NCBI GenBank assembly: GCA_022508725.1
Contig: JAFLUR010000065.1
Location: 1 to 9,778 of the forward strand
Reading direction: 5' to 3'
Length of the DNA: 9,778 nucleotides
Source of the DNA: Oscillospiraceae bacterium
GTDB taxonomy: Bacteria > Bacillota > Clostridia > UBA1381
Part shown: positions 1 through 6,604 of the stretch, piece by piece
How the letters are laid out: each line of letters begins with the position of its first letter
Numbering within the stretch: position 1 is the stretch's first letter
The notes under the pieces: model-generated
Database searches by the model: none
What the model was told of the DNA's origin: nothing
The model's input: only the letters and a program-made list of their open reading frames with translations
Made by a program: the position numbers and the translations under genes

Positions 1-743
1 ACTCGGGTGATAAAAAAAGTATAGGTACAGATAAAATACGCGAAGAGATAATAGGGGTTGTTTCGATAAAACCTTTTTCGGCGTCATATAAGGTCTATAT
101 AATAGAAGATGCGCACCTTATGACCGAAGCGGCTCAGAATGCCTTTTTAAAGGTGCTTGAAGAACCGCCCTCATATGCGTTGTTCATTCTTACCGTATCG
201 GACATATCGCTTATGCTGCGCACCGTATTTTCACGCTGTTCGATCGTGCGTTTTCCTCCTCTGTCCGATAATTTGATGCGGGAATATATATCAAAAAAAT
301 ATCCCGATGAAACAAGAACGGACTTTATTGTAAAATATTCCGAGGGTATTCCGCAAAATGCCGACAATATTATATCAAACCCCGATTTTGAGCTTATACG
401 TCAAAAACTTGTCAAGCTTACGCGTATGCTGTTTTCGCAAAAGAAAACCGATATTTTCAAAATAGCCGATTTTTTTAAAGAACACAAGGACGACGCATAC
501 GACATAATGTATCTATGGCAAAAAATCATCAGAGATATTGTTTTTATACAGGAAAATTCGGATATTATCATAAATGCGGACATTAAAGACGATCTGTCGG
601 AAATCGCTCTGTACACAGACGAGAAAAAAACCGTATATGCCGTTTCGCGGCTTACCTACGCAATGTATATGCTTAAAAGGTATGTAAATCTGCGCGCTGT
701 CATTCTTAACCTGTCATTATCCGTAAAAAATATGTATGAGTAA
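1..743 (+). CDS. holB: DNA polymerase III subunit delta' (3' part; gene begins before the window)
   Basis: This is a clamp-loader subunit. With the tau/gamma and delta subunits it opens the sliding beta clamp and loads it on primed DNA at the replication fork. The reading frame is open from position 3 and runs into the window without a start, so the N-terminal Walker A part lies outside. Visible are the IGTDKIREE segment, the Walker B-like stretch VYIIEDAHLM, the family signature AQNAFLKVLEEPPS and the SRC motif (FSRCSIVRF), which holds the arginine finger used across subunit interfaces. After these comes the less conserved C-terminal helical collar region. An ATG at 120 lies inside the conserved AAA+ domain and is not the real start. 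In many Firmicutes holB is followed by a yaaT-like gene; here it is the last gene before a convergent unit. The family call is firm; delta' rather than tau/gamma is supported by the LEEPP context and the short C-terminus without tau domains. Confidence 0.93.
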   Translation, partial: SGDKKSIGTDKIREEIIGVVSIKPFSASYKVYIIEDAHLMTEAAQNAFLKVLEEPPSYALFILTVSDISLMLRTVFSRCSIVRFPPLSDNLMREYISKKYPDETRTDFIVKYSEGIPQNADNIISNPDFELIRQKLVKLTRMLFSQKKTDIFKIADFFKEHKDDAYDIMYLWQKIIRDIVFIQENSDIIINADIKDDLSEIALYTDEKKTVYAVSRLTYAMYMLKRYVNLRAVILNLSLSVKNMYE

Positions 744-751
744 AAAGAGAA

Positions 752-781
752 AAGCCCCGGTCCTTTCGGAAACTGGGGCTT
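752..781 (-). terminator. Rho-independent terminator for the galE-GH43 unit
   Basis: A GC-rich hairpin has arms AAGCCCCGGT and ACTGGGGCTT (10 pairs including one G-T). An inner CC/GG pair sits around a TTTC loop with a two-base bulge. On the - strand it is followed by TTCTCTTTTTA, a good U-tract. On the + strand the following bases (TACGCTG) are not U-rich. It therefore most likely ends transcription of the leftward GH43 gene, and may only weakly stop holB transcripts. Confidence 0.8.
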
Positions 782-827
782 ACGCTGTAAATTAAAACCT
801 GCGTAATTACGCAAAAAGCGTGAATTT

Positions 828-1769
828 TTACCGGAACGTATCAATCAGTGTATTATATTCTTTCTTTGTCACGGGCATTACCGTTCCGTGACGATATATT
901 CCGTCAAAATGAACCTCTTCGGCGGAACGGAATATTCCCCTCTTCAGATCATCTGTTATAAAGGGTTTGTAACCGCCCTTTTTTGAAAAATAATCCAGCA
1001 TCAGACACCATCTGTTCTCACCGTTGATTTTATATATAGTCGGTCCCTCATATCCCGTAACGGTGTTTCCCGGACTGCCGTCAATCTCATACTCACTCAC
1101 AGCCTCAAATCCTCCGGCGAGAGTCCTGCTTTTTTCCATTATTATCGAAGATTTGCTTTCGTTCTTTGTAAATCTGTAATATATTCCCTTGTCCTTTATG
1201 ATCGTAGTATCTATATTGCTTATATTTCCGCCGTCAATGTAAATTTCCGGCTTTGTAAATGTTCTGAAATCCTCCGTATAGCTTCTGTAAATACGCTGGA
1301 CCGAATAATTGTCGTCGGCGGTTTTCGACGCCCAGAATACCATATATCTGCCTGTTTCATCATCATAGACCGACTCCGGTGCCCACGCACAGCCCGCATT
1401 GTCCGGCGCAATTTTCACAAGACGTGATTCCGACCAAACGGCAAGATCATCCGACTCCCATACCACCATACTCCTGCTTCCGGACGTCTGACAGGAATCC
1501 CATCTTCTCTCATCATTGCGCCTGTTGTATATGGACAAATCGGTTGCGATAAGAAAATACTTGTCCCCTTCCGGAGAACGTATAATATGCGGATCGCGCA
1601 CACCGCACTCACCCTTGTCGCTGACAAGCACAGGCTTTCCGCCGTTAAGCGTCCTCCACTCGGTGCCGTCCTCCGAAACCGAAAAATAAATCTGCTCGCT
1701 TTGTTCGTCGCTTTCCGTTCCCATAAAATGCACAAACAGATATGCCTTCATATTATTATCATTTGTCAT
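828..1769 (-). CDS. GH43-type glycoside hydrolase, cytoplasmic (five-bladed beta-propeller)
   Basis: This is a 313-residue enzyme resembling glycoside hydrolase family 43 (inverting beta-xylosidases, alpha-L-arabinofuranosidases and relatives). Candidate catalytic residues fit the family pattern: the base Asp59 in GVRDPHIIRSPEGDKYF, the WAPE motif at 129-132, a pKa-modulating Asp187 in SNIDTTIIKD, the general acid Glu241 in GYEGPTIYK, and a late His294 in YRHGTVMPVT. The frame extends upstream to 1844, but the ATG at 1769 is chosen because GGAGGA at 1774-1779 sits four bases before it (five from the core GGAGG) and the conserved fold begins right after. There is no signal peptide or membrane segment, so it should act on short oligosaccharides already imported. 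It lies 75 bases downstream of galE on the same strand and probably shares its transcript. The substrate cannot be read from the sequence; arabinose-, xylose- or galactose-containing glycans are all possible. Confidence 0.85.
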   Translation of the reverse strand: MTNDNNMKAYLFVHFMGTESDEQSEQIYFSVSEDGTEWRTLNGGKPVLVSDKGECGVRDPHIIRSPEGDKYFLIATDLSIYNRRNDERRWDSCQTSGSRSMVVWESDDLAVWSESRLVKIAPDNAGCAWAPESVYDDETGRYMVFWASKTADDNYSVQRIYRSYTEDFRTFTKPEIYIDGGNISNIDTTIIKDKGIYYRFTKNESKSSIIMEKSRTLAGGFEAVSEYEIDGSPGNTVTGYEGPTIYKINGENRWCLMLDYFSKKGGYKPFITDDLKRGIFRSAEEVHFDGIYRHGTVMPVTKKEYNTLIDTFR

Positions 1770-1844
1770 AAAATCCTCCATTTCCCGATCAGCTGAAAAT
1801 AAGGCAGCCGGAAAACTCCGACCGCCCCTATCTTCCCGTATCAT

Positions 1845-2858
1845 TTATCCGTTATATCCGTTAGGATTAAGCTTCTGCCATCTCCAATTATCCTCACACA
1901 TTTTCGCTATATCGCGCTCAGCGGTCCATCCCAGCTCCTCCTTTGCTTTCGTCGCATCGGCATAACATTCCGGAATATCACCGGCGCGGCGCGGTGCAAT
2001 CTTAAAGTTAATCGGCTTTCCGCAGGCGTCTTCAAAAGCCTTTACCACTTCAAGCACCGAATATCCGTTGCCCGTGCCGAGGTTATATATATGCACACCC
2101 GGTTCGTTTGATTTTTTATCAACCGTCTTGACATGACCTATCGCAAGATCGACAACATGAATATAATCCCTCACACAGGTACCGTCCGGAGTCGGATAAT
2201 CGTTTCCGAACACAGACAAACATTCAAGGCGTCCGACCGCCACCTGCGCGATGTACGGAAGAAGATTATTCGGTATACCCTTGGGATCTTCTCCCATCGT
2301 ACCGCTTTCATGCGCTCCGATGGGATTGAAATAACGCAGGAGCGTGATCGACCATTTATTGTTTGCCCCGTATACATCCCGGAGAATATTCTCGATCATA
2401 AGCTTTGTGGAACCGTACGGACTCGCCGTCGAAAGAGGGAAATCCTCTTTTATCGGAACGGTTTTCGGGCTTCCGTAAACGGTTGCCGAGGAAGAAAATA
2501 CCATATTGAACACATTGTATTTCTCCATGATATCAAGCAGATTAAGCGTACCCGTAATATTATTATGATAATATGTAAGCGGTATGCGGCATGACTCGCC
2601 GACAGCTTTTAAGCCCGCAAAATGTATAACGCCGTCAATTTTATTTTCCTTGAAGATTTTCTCCGTAGCCTCATAATCAAGCATATCACACTTGTAAAAC
2701 GGAAAATCCTTACCTGTTATCTTTTTTACCGCTTCAAGCGACTTTTCACAAGAATTATAAAGATTATCCATCACAACAATATCATATCCCGCATTAAGAA
2801 GCTCAACGCAGGTGTGGCTGCCGATATATCCGGCGCCTCCGGTCACAAGAATATTCAT
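1845..2858 (-). CDS. galE: UDP-glucose 4-epimerase
   Basis: GalE interconverts UDP-galactose and UDP-glucose using tightly bound NAD; it is the last step of the Leloir pathway and the source of UDP-Gal for surface polysaccharides. The 337 residues match the usual length. It starts with the Rossmann motif GGAGYIG (residues 7-13) and carries the short-chain dehydrogenase catalytic set: Ser124 in FSSSATVYG and Tyr148/Lys152 in SPYGSTK. NPIGAH, VRDYIHVVDLA and the NLGTGNGYSV segment are also typical. The gatekeeper position, equivalent to E. coli Tyr299 and human Cys307, is Cys298 (PECYADATKAKEELGW), which in known enzymes permits N-acetylated sugars. The ATG at 2858 is chosen: an in-frame TTG at 2879 would translate the AAAGGAG ribosome binding site itself. 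The binding site lies 11 bases from the ATG, a rather long spacing. A GH43-type glycosidase follows 75 bases downstream. Confidence 0.96.
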   Translation of the reverse strand: MNILVTGGAGYIGSHTCVELLNAGYDIVVMDNLYNSCEKSLEAVKKITGKDFPFYKCDMLDYEATEKIFKENKIDGVIHFAGLKAVGESCRIPLTYYHNNITGTLNLLDIMEKYNVFNMVFSSSATVYGSPKTVPIKEDFPLSTASPYGSTKLMIENILRDVYGANNKWSITLLRYFNPIGAHESGTMGEDPKGIPNNLLPYIAQVAVGRLECLSVFGNDYPTPDGTCVRDYIHVVDLAIGHVKTVDKKSNEPGVHIYNLGTGNGYSVLEVVKAFEDACGKPINFKIAPRRAGDIPECYADATKAKEELGWTAERDIAKMCEDNWRWQKLNPNGYNG

Positions 2859-2902
2859 AATCGAATACGCTCCTTTCAAAACTTAAATACAGCATTGTTT
2901 TG

Positions 2903-2927
2903 CGGTGATTTATTTTACAAATCACCG
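2903..2927 (-). promoter_or_regulatory. Perfect inverted repeat in the galE leader (operator or RNA hairpin)
   Basis: The arms CGGTGATTT and AAATCACCG are exact reverse complements (9 bp) around a 7-base loop (ATTTTAC on the + strand). They lie 45 bases upstream of the galE ATG. No U-tract follows on the - strand, so it does not look like a terminator. It could bind a dimeric repressor or form a leader hairpin. The symmetry is directly visible; the role is inference. Confidence 0.45.
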
Positions 2928-2972
2928 TATCCTCCGAATAAATTATCCGTATTATATCCGGCTCTTTCTTAT

Positions 2973-3002
2973 ATAATACCATATATCGGGTATACAATGC
3001 AA
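2973..3002 (-). promoter_or_regulatory. Candidate galE promoter
   Basis: On the - strand TTGCAT (3002-2997) and TATTAT (2978-2973) are 18 bases apart, with a TG one base before the -10 (extended -10 form). The -35 is weak (three of six). A perfect TATAAT also occurs nearby on the - strand at 2956-2951 but has no fitting -35. Either would give a leader of about 90-110 bases that may include the inverted repeat at 2903-2927. In AT-rich DNA such matches are common, so this is tentative. Confidence 0.28.
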
Positions 3003-3105
3003 GATATTTTTTATATTTTTTGTAATTTATGAACCTTATTTACCGATAAAATTTTTATTGTTTGATTATGAGTAACCGGCTTTCCGCACCCCGCATATAC
3101 TGAAA

Positions 3106-3129
3106 ATAAGATATGAATATATATCTTAT
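3106..3129. promoter_or_regulatory. Palindromic candidate operator upstream of feoA
   Basis: The arms ATAAGATAT (3106-3114) and ATATCTTAT (3121-3129) are exact reverse complements separated by GAATAT. The site lies 112 bases upstream of the feoA start. A weak promoter (CTGAAA at 3101-3106, reading cTGAAA, and TATCTT at about 3123) would overlap it, an arrangement that would suit repression. Feo operons are commonly controlled by Fur or DtxR-family metal sensors, so a metal-responsive operator is a reasonable guess. However, the repeat does not clearly match the classical Fur box or the DtxR/IdeR consensus. Confidence 0.45.
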
Positions 3130-3241
3130 CCGCATCCGAAAATCAAACGCTTTATTTCACATACCGTGTAATAAAAAATTATTCATAACAAATTTAAAGC
3201 TTTGGTCATCGGAGCAATAAAAAAAGAAGGTGATTTTCTTT

Positions 3242-3472
3242 ATGAATAATATAAAAACTCTGAATATGCTTCCCGTAGGTCAAAGCACAAATGTCAAAAA
3301 AGTGCTTTCCCGCGGCGATATACGCCGCAGACTCCGGGATATCGGGCTTATCGAGGGCACAAAGGTATCCTGCCTGCAAATAAGTCCGCCGGGTGACCCG
3401 ACGGCATATCTCATAAGAGGCGCCGTCATAGCGCTCAGATGCGAAGATTCATCAAATATAATTATAGAATGA
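3242..3472 (+). CDS. feoA: Ferrous iron transport protein A (SH3-like)
   Basis: FeoA is a small cytosolic protein with an SH3-like fold that assists or regulates the FeoB Fe2+ transporter. The 76 residues are the usual size. The pattern NMLPVGQS near the N-terminus, RRRLRDIGLIEGTKVSC in the middle and PTAYLIRGAVIALR with a final ...NIIIE strand are classic for the family. The ATG at 3242 is chosen over an in-frame GTG at 3230 because the near-consensus ribosome binding site AAGAAGGTGAT (3224-3234) sits seven bases before the ATG and overlaps the GTG. It is followed after 47 bases by feoB and is probably co-transcribed. No separate FeoC-like regulator gene is present. Confidence 0.95.
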   Translation: MNNIKTLNMLPVGQSTNVKKVLSRGDIRRRLRDIGLIEGTKVSCLQISPPGDPTAYLIRGAVIALRCEDSSNIIIE

Positions 3473-3519
3473 TCAACGTAAAATGTATTATTTTATAACA
3501 GTGAAAGGATTGACGCATC

Positions 3520-5655
3520 ATGGCAAAGCCCAAAACAAATCTACACCAATCGAATTTATTTGCCGTACATAAAAAGGATAATGAAGCGGTCATAGCCCTT
3601 GCGGGAAATCCTAACGTAGGAAAAAGCACCGTATTCAATATGCTTACGGGAAAAAATCAGCATACCGGGAATTGGGCGGGCAAAACCGTCGGTATGGCAT
3701 ACGGCAGATGCGGATATGCCGGAAAAAAATATATAATAACCGATCTTCCCGGCACATATTCGCTGATGACTCATTCAAAGGAAGAGGAAGTTTCGCGTGA
3801 TTTTCTTTGTTTTTCCGGCTGCGACGCCGTTATTGCGGTATGCGATGCAACCTGTCTTGAAAGAAATCTCAACCTTGTCATCCAAATATGCGAGATAACG
3901 AAAAAAGTTGTCGTATGTATCAATCTCATGGACGAAGCCGCTAAAAAGGGAATAGAGATAGACACGGAACGCCTTGAAAAAATGCTCGGAGTAAAGGTTA
4001 TCGCCGTCAGTGCGGCGCAAGGCAAATGCGGAGATATTATAATGAGCGCGGCAGCCGATGTGATAGCCCGAAAAGCATCCGAATTCAATATTGTGGAATA
4101 TGACGATAAAACAGAATATGTGACAGAGCTTGTTTCAAAGGCTCTTAATGATGATATGACGGTAAGTCGGAGATATGCGGCTTTACGGATCATAGAAGAC
4201 AAAACAGGAAATACCGCCGGAACTTCACGGCTTATCCGGGAATATGCCGAAGCTCATGCCGGCTCCATCGAATTTTTAAACGACCGGATACAAGCGGCTG
4301 CGGAATTTCTTGCGGAAAACAATATTTCACAATCGGATACGGAGGATCTTGTAACGGAAGCAATTCTGCATACCGCAGAAAAAATATGCAAGGAATGTGT
4401 ATCCTTTAAAAATGATAATTATAACGAGTGCGACCGCCGGATCGACCGGATAATAACAAGCCGCCGTTTCGGAATACCCATTATGATACTCATGCTGGGA
4501 ATTATTTTGTATATCACAATAATAGGCGCAAATTATCCGTCCGAATTCCTGAGCAGGCATCTTTTTGCTCTTGAAGAACCGCTTTACAATATGCTTTCGT
4601 ATATCTCCGTTCCGGAGCATATATGCGATATGACCGTATACGGCGTATACCGCGTTCTCGCGTGGGTCGTATCGGTAATGCTGCCGCCCATGGCAATATT
4701 TTTTCCGCTTTTCACCATACTTGAAGATGTCGGCTTTCTTCCGAGAGTCGCGTTTAATCTCGATAAATATTTCAAAAAGGTATGCGCCTGCGGAAAACAG
4801 TCGCTCACAATGTGTATGGGGTTCGGGTGCAACTCAGTCGGAATAATCGGATGCCGCATAATAGATTCTCCGCGGGAAAGACTTATTGCCATGATAACAA
4901 ATTCATTCGTTCCGTGCAACGGCAAATTTCCCGCTCTGATAACACTTATAAGCGTATTTTTTGTTTTCTCGGATAACCGCATCGCGGCGGCTCTGCAATC
5001 CTCGGTCATTATTACAATGATAATTCTCGGCGGAATAGCCGTTACGCTTGCCGCATCGCTGCTGCTTTCAAAAACCGTGCTTAAAGGCATCCCATCATCA
5101 TTTACTCTCGAGCTTCCGCCCTACCGCAAACCACAGTTTGCGAAAGTAATAATACGTTCAATTCTCGAGCGCACAATATTTGTTCTTGCGCGCGCGGTGA
5201 TCGTTTCCCTTCCCGCCGGATTGATAATATGGATTCTTTCCAACTGCGGTTCGGGCGGGGTGAGTTTTTTAAAATACATGACCGATTTCCTTGATCCGTT
5301 CGCCGTAATTATGGGACTTGACGGAGTTATTCTCGCCGCGTTCATACTCGGGCTTCCGGCAAACGAAATAATCCTGCCGCTTATTTTAATGGCGTATCTG
5401 GCAAACTCAAATCTCACCGATATAAGCGATTTATCACTTATCCGGAATATACTTTCGGATAACGGCTGGACGATCAAAACCGCAGTATGCACAATTGCAT
5501 TCTATATGATGCACTGGCCATGTTCGACCGCCTGCATAAGTGCATACAAGGAAACAAAGAGCATAAAACAGACCTTTGCTGTATTCGCGCTGCCCACCCT
5601 GTTCGGAATATGCGTGTGTATGCTTTTGAATTTTGTTCTCGGAATATTCATATAA
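3520..5655 (+). CDS. feoB: Ferrous iron transporter B (GTPase-coupled membrane protein)
   Basis: FeoB imports Fe2+ across the cytoplasmic membrane and couples an N-terminal G domain to a polytopic channel domain. The 711 residues carry G1 GNPNVGKST (29-37), G2 Thr56 in NWAGKTV, G3 DLPG (75-78), G4 NLMD (135-138) and G5 SAAQG (164-168). The helical guanine dissociation inhibitor region follows, then the IDRIITSRRFGIPIM entry (about 308) to the membrane part. The two gate motifs are present in divergent form: GFGCN with Cys437, VPCNGKFP with Cys466, and LPANEIILP (612-620) where enterobacterial FeoB has an AKE-type sequence. The 26 residues before G1 are longer than in E. coli FeoB. The start is supported by AAAGGA at 3504-3509 with ten bases spacing. 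The substrate is most likely Fe2+, given the adjacent feoA; Mn2+ cannot be excluded from the gate residues alone. Confidence 0.95.
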   Translation: MAKPKTNLHQSNLFAVHKKDNEAVIALAGNPNVGKSTVFNMLTGKNQHTGNWAGKTVGMAYGRCGYAGKKYIITDLPGTYSLMTHSKEEEVSRDFLCFSGCDAVIAVCDATCLERNLNLVIQICEITKKVVVCINLMDEAAKKGIEIDTERLEKMLGVKVIAVSAAQGKCGDIIMSAAADVIARKASEFNIVEYDDKTEYVTELVSKALNDDMTVSRRYAALRIIEDKTGNTAGTSRLIREYAEAHAGSIEFLNDRIQAAAEFLAENNISQSDTEDLVTEAILHTAEKICKECVSFKNDNYNECDRRIDRIITSRRFGIPIMILMLGIILYITIIGANYPSEFLSRHLFALEEPLYNMLSYISVPEHICDMTVYGVYRVLAWVVSVMLPPMAIFFPLFTILEDVGFLPRVAFNLDKYFKKVCACGKQSLTMCMGFGCNSVGIIGCRIIDSPRERLIAMITNSFVPCNGKFPALITLISVFFVFSDNRIAAALQSSVIITMIILGGIAVTLAASLLLSKTVLKGIPSSFTLELPPYRKPQFAKVIIRSILERTIFVLARAVIVSLPAGLIIWILSNCGSGGVSFLKYMTDFLDPFAVIMGLDGVILAAFILGLPANEIILPLILMAYLANSNLTDISDLSLIRNILSDNGWTIKTAVCTIAFYMMHWPCSTACISAYKETKSIKQTFAVFALPTLFGICVCMLLNFVLGIFI

Positions 5656-5658
5656 ATA

Positions 5659-5696
5659 TAAAAAGGTCATCTGCCCCAAAGCAAATGACCTTTTTA
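5659..5696. terminator. Strong bidirectional terminator between feoB and the TPR gene
   Basis: A 12-bp perfect stem (5659-5670 with 5685-5696; core AAAAAGGTCAT / ATGACCTTTTT) continues after one mismatch with TGC/GCA around a CCCAAA loop. A T-run closes the stem on both strands, so it can end feoAB transcripts from the left and the TPR-gene transcript from the right. It starts 3 bases after the feoB stop codon. Confidence 0.88.
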
Positions 5697-5729
5697 AGGC
5701 TTACCGCCGATATTTGAAAAAATATTGTA

Positions 5730-6536
5730 TCAGCTTTGAGCCGCCTCATTGAGCCTTTTTTCAAGCTGCTCCGTCTCATCCTCCGAGATCGTAGTCATAT
5801 ATGAACGCTTGCAATTTTTTATCTCCCCCGCCATTTCCTTTGCAAGCTTGATATTACCGCACTTTTCCTCGATAAGCGCTCTGTGATAAAATCCCTCGAC
5901 AAACTCGGTTTCCTTTTCCAGCAGCGCGTCGGAAATTTCTCTTGCCTTATCATATTCGCCCAGATTATAATACGCAATTGATAAATTATCGAGTATATCC
6001 CTGTCGTCGCTGTTAAAATCATACGCTTCAAGACAAAAATCAAGAATTTCTTTCGGATCGCGTTTTTGGAGTATTTTAAAATATCCCAGCATTCCGTACA
6101 TAGCCGTATTTTTATAATTTTCAAATAAATCCTCGCACTCTTCGACAGCCTCGTCAAGACGTCCCTGCTTATAAACCGCCATACATCTTGTCTGACGCGC
6201 GGCGTTCCTTTTTGGCAGCGGAACATATTGGTTCATAAGAATTAAATCGAGGACATCCTCCGCCATCTTAGGCTCTCCGCATTTCAACAGTACAAACGCA
6301 TATGCATTTTTCACATTAAGACTTGCGTTTTTACGGCAATACGCCTTTTCGTACCATTTTCTTGTTTCCGTAAGATCGCCTTTTGTAAACGCAACATTTC
6401 CCTTGTATGAATAAAACGTCGGAATATACGCATAAATACCGTATGCGACAGCGCATAAAAGCAATATTCCTCCCGCGATCTTATTTACGGAAAAGCCGAT
6501 TATTACGATTGCAATAAGAACCAATGCAGTTTTCAT
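5730..6536 (-). CDS. Membrane-anchored tetratricopeptide (TPR) repeat protein
   Basis: The function is unknown. The 268 residues begin with two hydrophobic stretches (about 3-17 and 20-40) that probably form a membrane hairpin or one long anchor, without a cleavable signal peptide. The rest is helical and fits a series of TPR units: about 43-70 (YKGNVAFTKGDLTETRKWYE), 76-102, 115-140, 147-173, 180-207 (LSIAYYNLGEYDKAREISDA) and 214-240. TPR domains bind other proteins or peptides, so a scaffold or assembly role at the membrane is a guess. The ATG at 6536 follows GAGAGGA with seven bases spacing. It starts 68 bases after asnS with no terminator between, so it is probably the last gene of that operon, although nothing in it points to translation. 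Confidence 0.85.
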   Translation of the reverse strand: MKTALVLIAIVIIGFSVNKIAGGILLLCAVAYGIYAYIPTFYSYKGNVAFTKGDLTETRKWYEKAYCRKNASLNVKNAYAFVLLKCGEPKMAEDVLDLILMNQYVPLPKRNAARQTRCMAVYKQGRLDEAVEECEDLFENYKNTAMYGMLGYFKILQKRDPKEILDFCLEAYDFNSDDRDILDNLSIAYYNLGEYDKAREISDALLEKETEFVEGFYHRALIEEKCGNIKLAKEMAGEIKNCKRSYMTTISEDETEQLEKRLNEAAQS

Positions 6537-6604
6537 CTGAAAATCCTCTCATATAATTTATTCCGCTTCAATCAATATTATTTTCTCCGCCTGTATTTAA
6601 TATA

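Larger units (their letters stand above)
2859..3241. other. Divergent intergenic region between galE and feoA
   Basis: These 383 AT-rich bases hold no convincing gene: the open frames across them lack a ribosome binding site or a recognisable protein. The region must contain the divergent promoters for galE (leftward) and feoAB (rightward). It has a 9-bp perfect inverted repeat on the galE side (2903-2927), candidate -10 elements for galE (2951-2956 and 2973-2978) and a 9-bp perfect inverted repeat on the feoA side (3106-3129). I see no T-box or other riboswitch core and no tRNA-like fold by eye. Confidence 0.7.

Noticed and set aside
1770..1844. N-terminal extension of the GH43 protein up to 1844
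   Set aside because: The ribosome binding site GGAGGA at 1774-1779 lies inside this extension, and the added residues are low-complexity and unlike the family.
2133..2594. A 153-codon open frame on the + strand opposite galE
   Set aside because: It is the antisense shadow of a strongly conserved gene. The protein is rich in Arg/Ile/His with no known domain, and there is no ribosome binding site.
2622..3032. A 136-codon open frame on the + strand across the start of galE and its promoter region
   Set aside because: It overlaps the conserved N-terminus of galE in antisense, and its translation is Ile/Tyr/Asn-rich without family features.
3130..3241. Possible riboswitch (for example NiCo/czcD type, sometimes placed before feo genes) in the feoA leader
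   Set aside because: The stretch is AT-rich with no GC-rich multi-helix arrangement or recognisable conserved core by eye. A covariance-model search would settle it.
5710..5725. A 6-bp AT-only hairpin with a GAAA loop after the TPR gene
   Set aside because: All stem pairs are A-T and it lies next to the much stronger terminator at 5659-5696, so it is likely chance.
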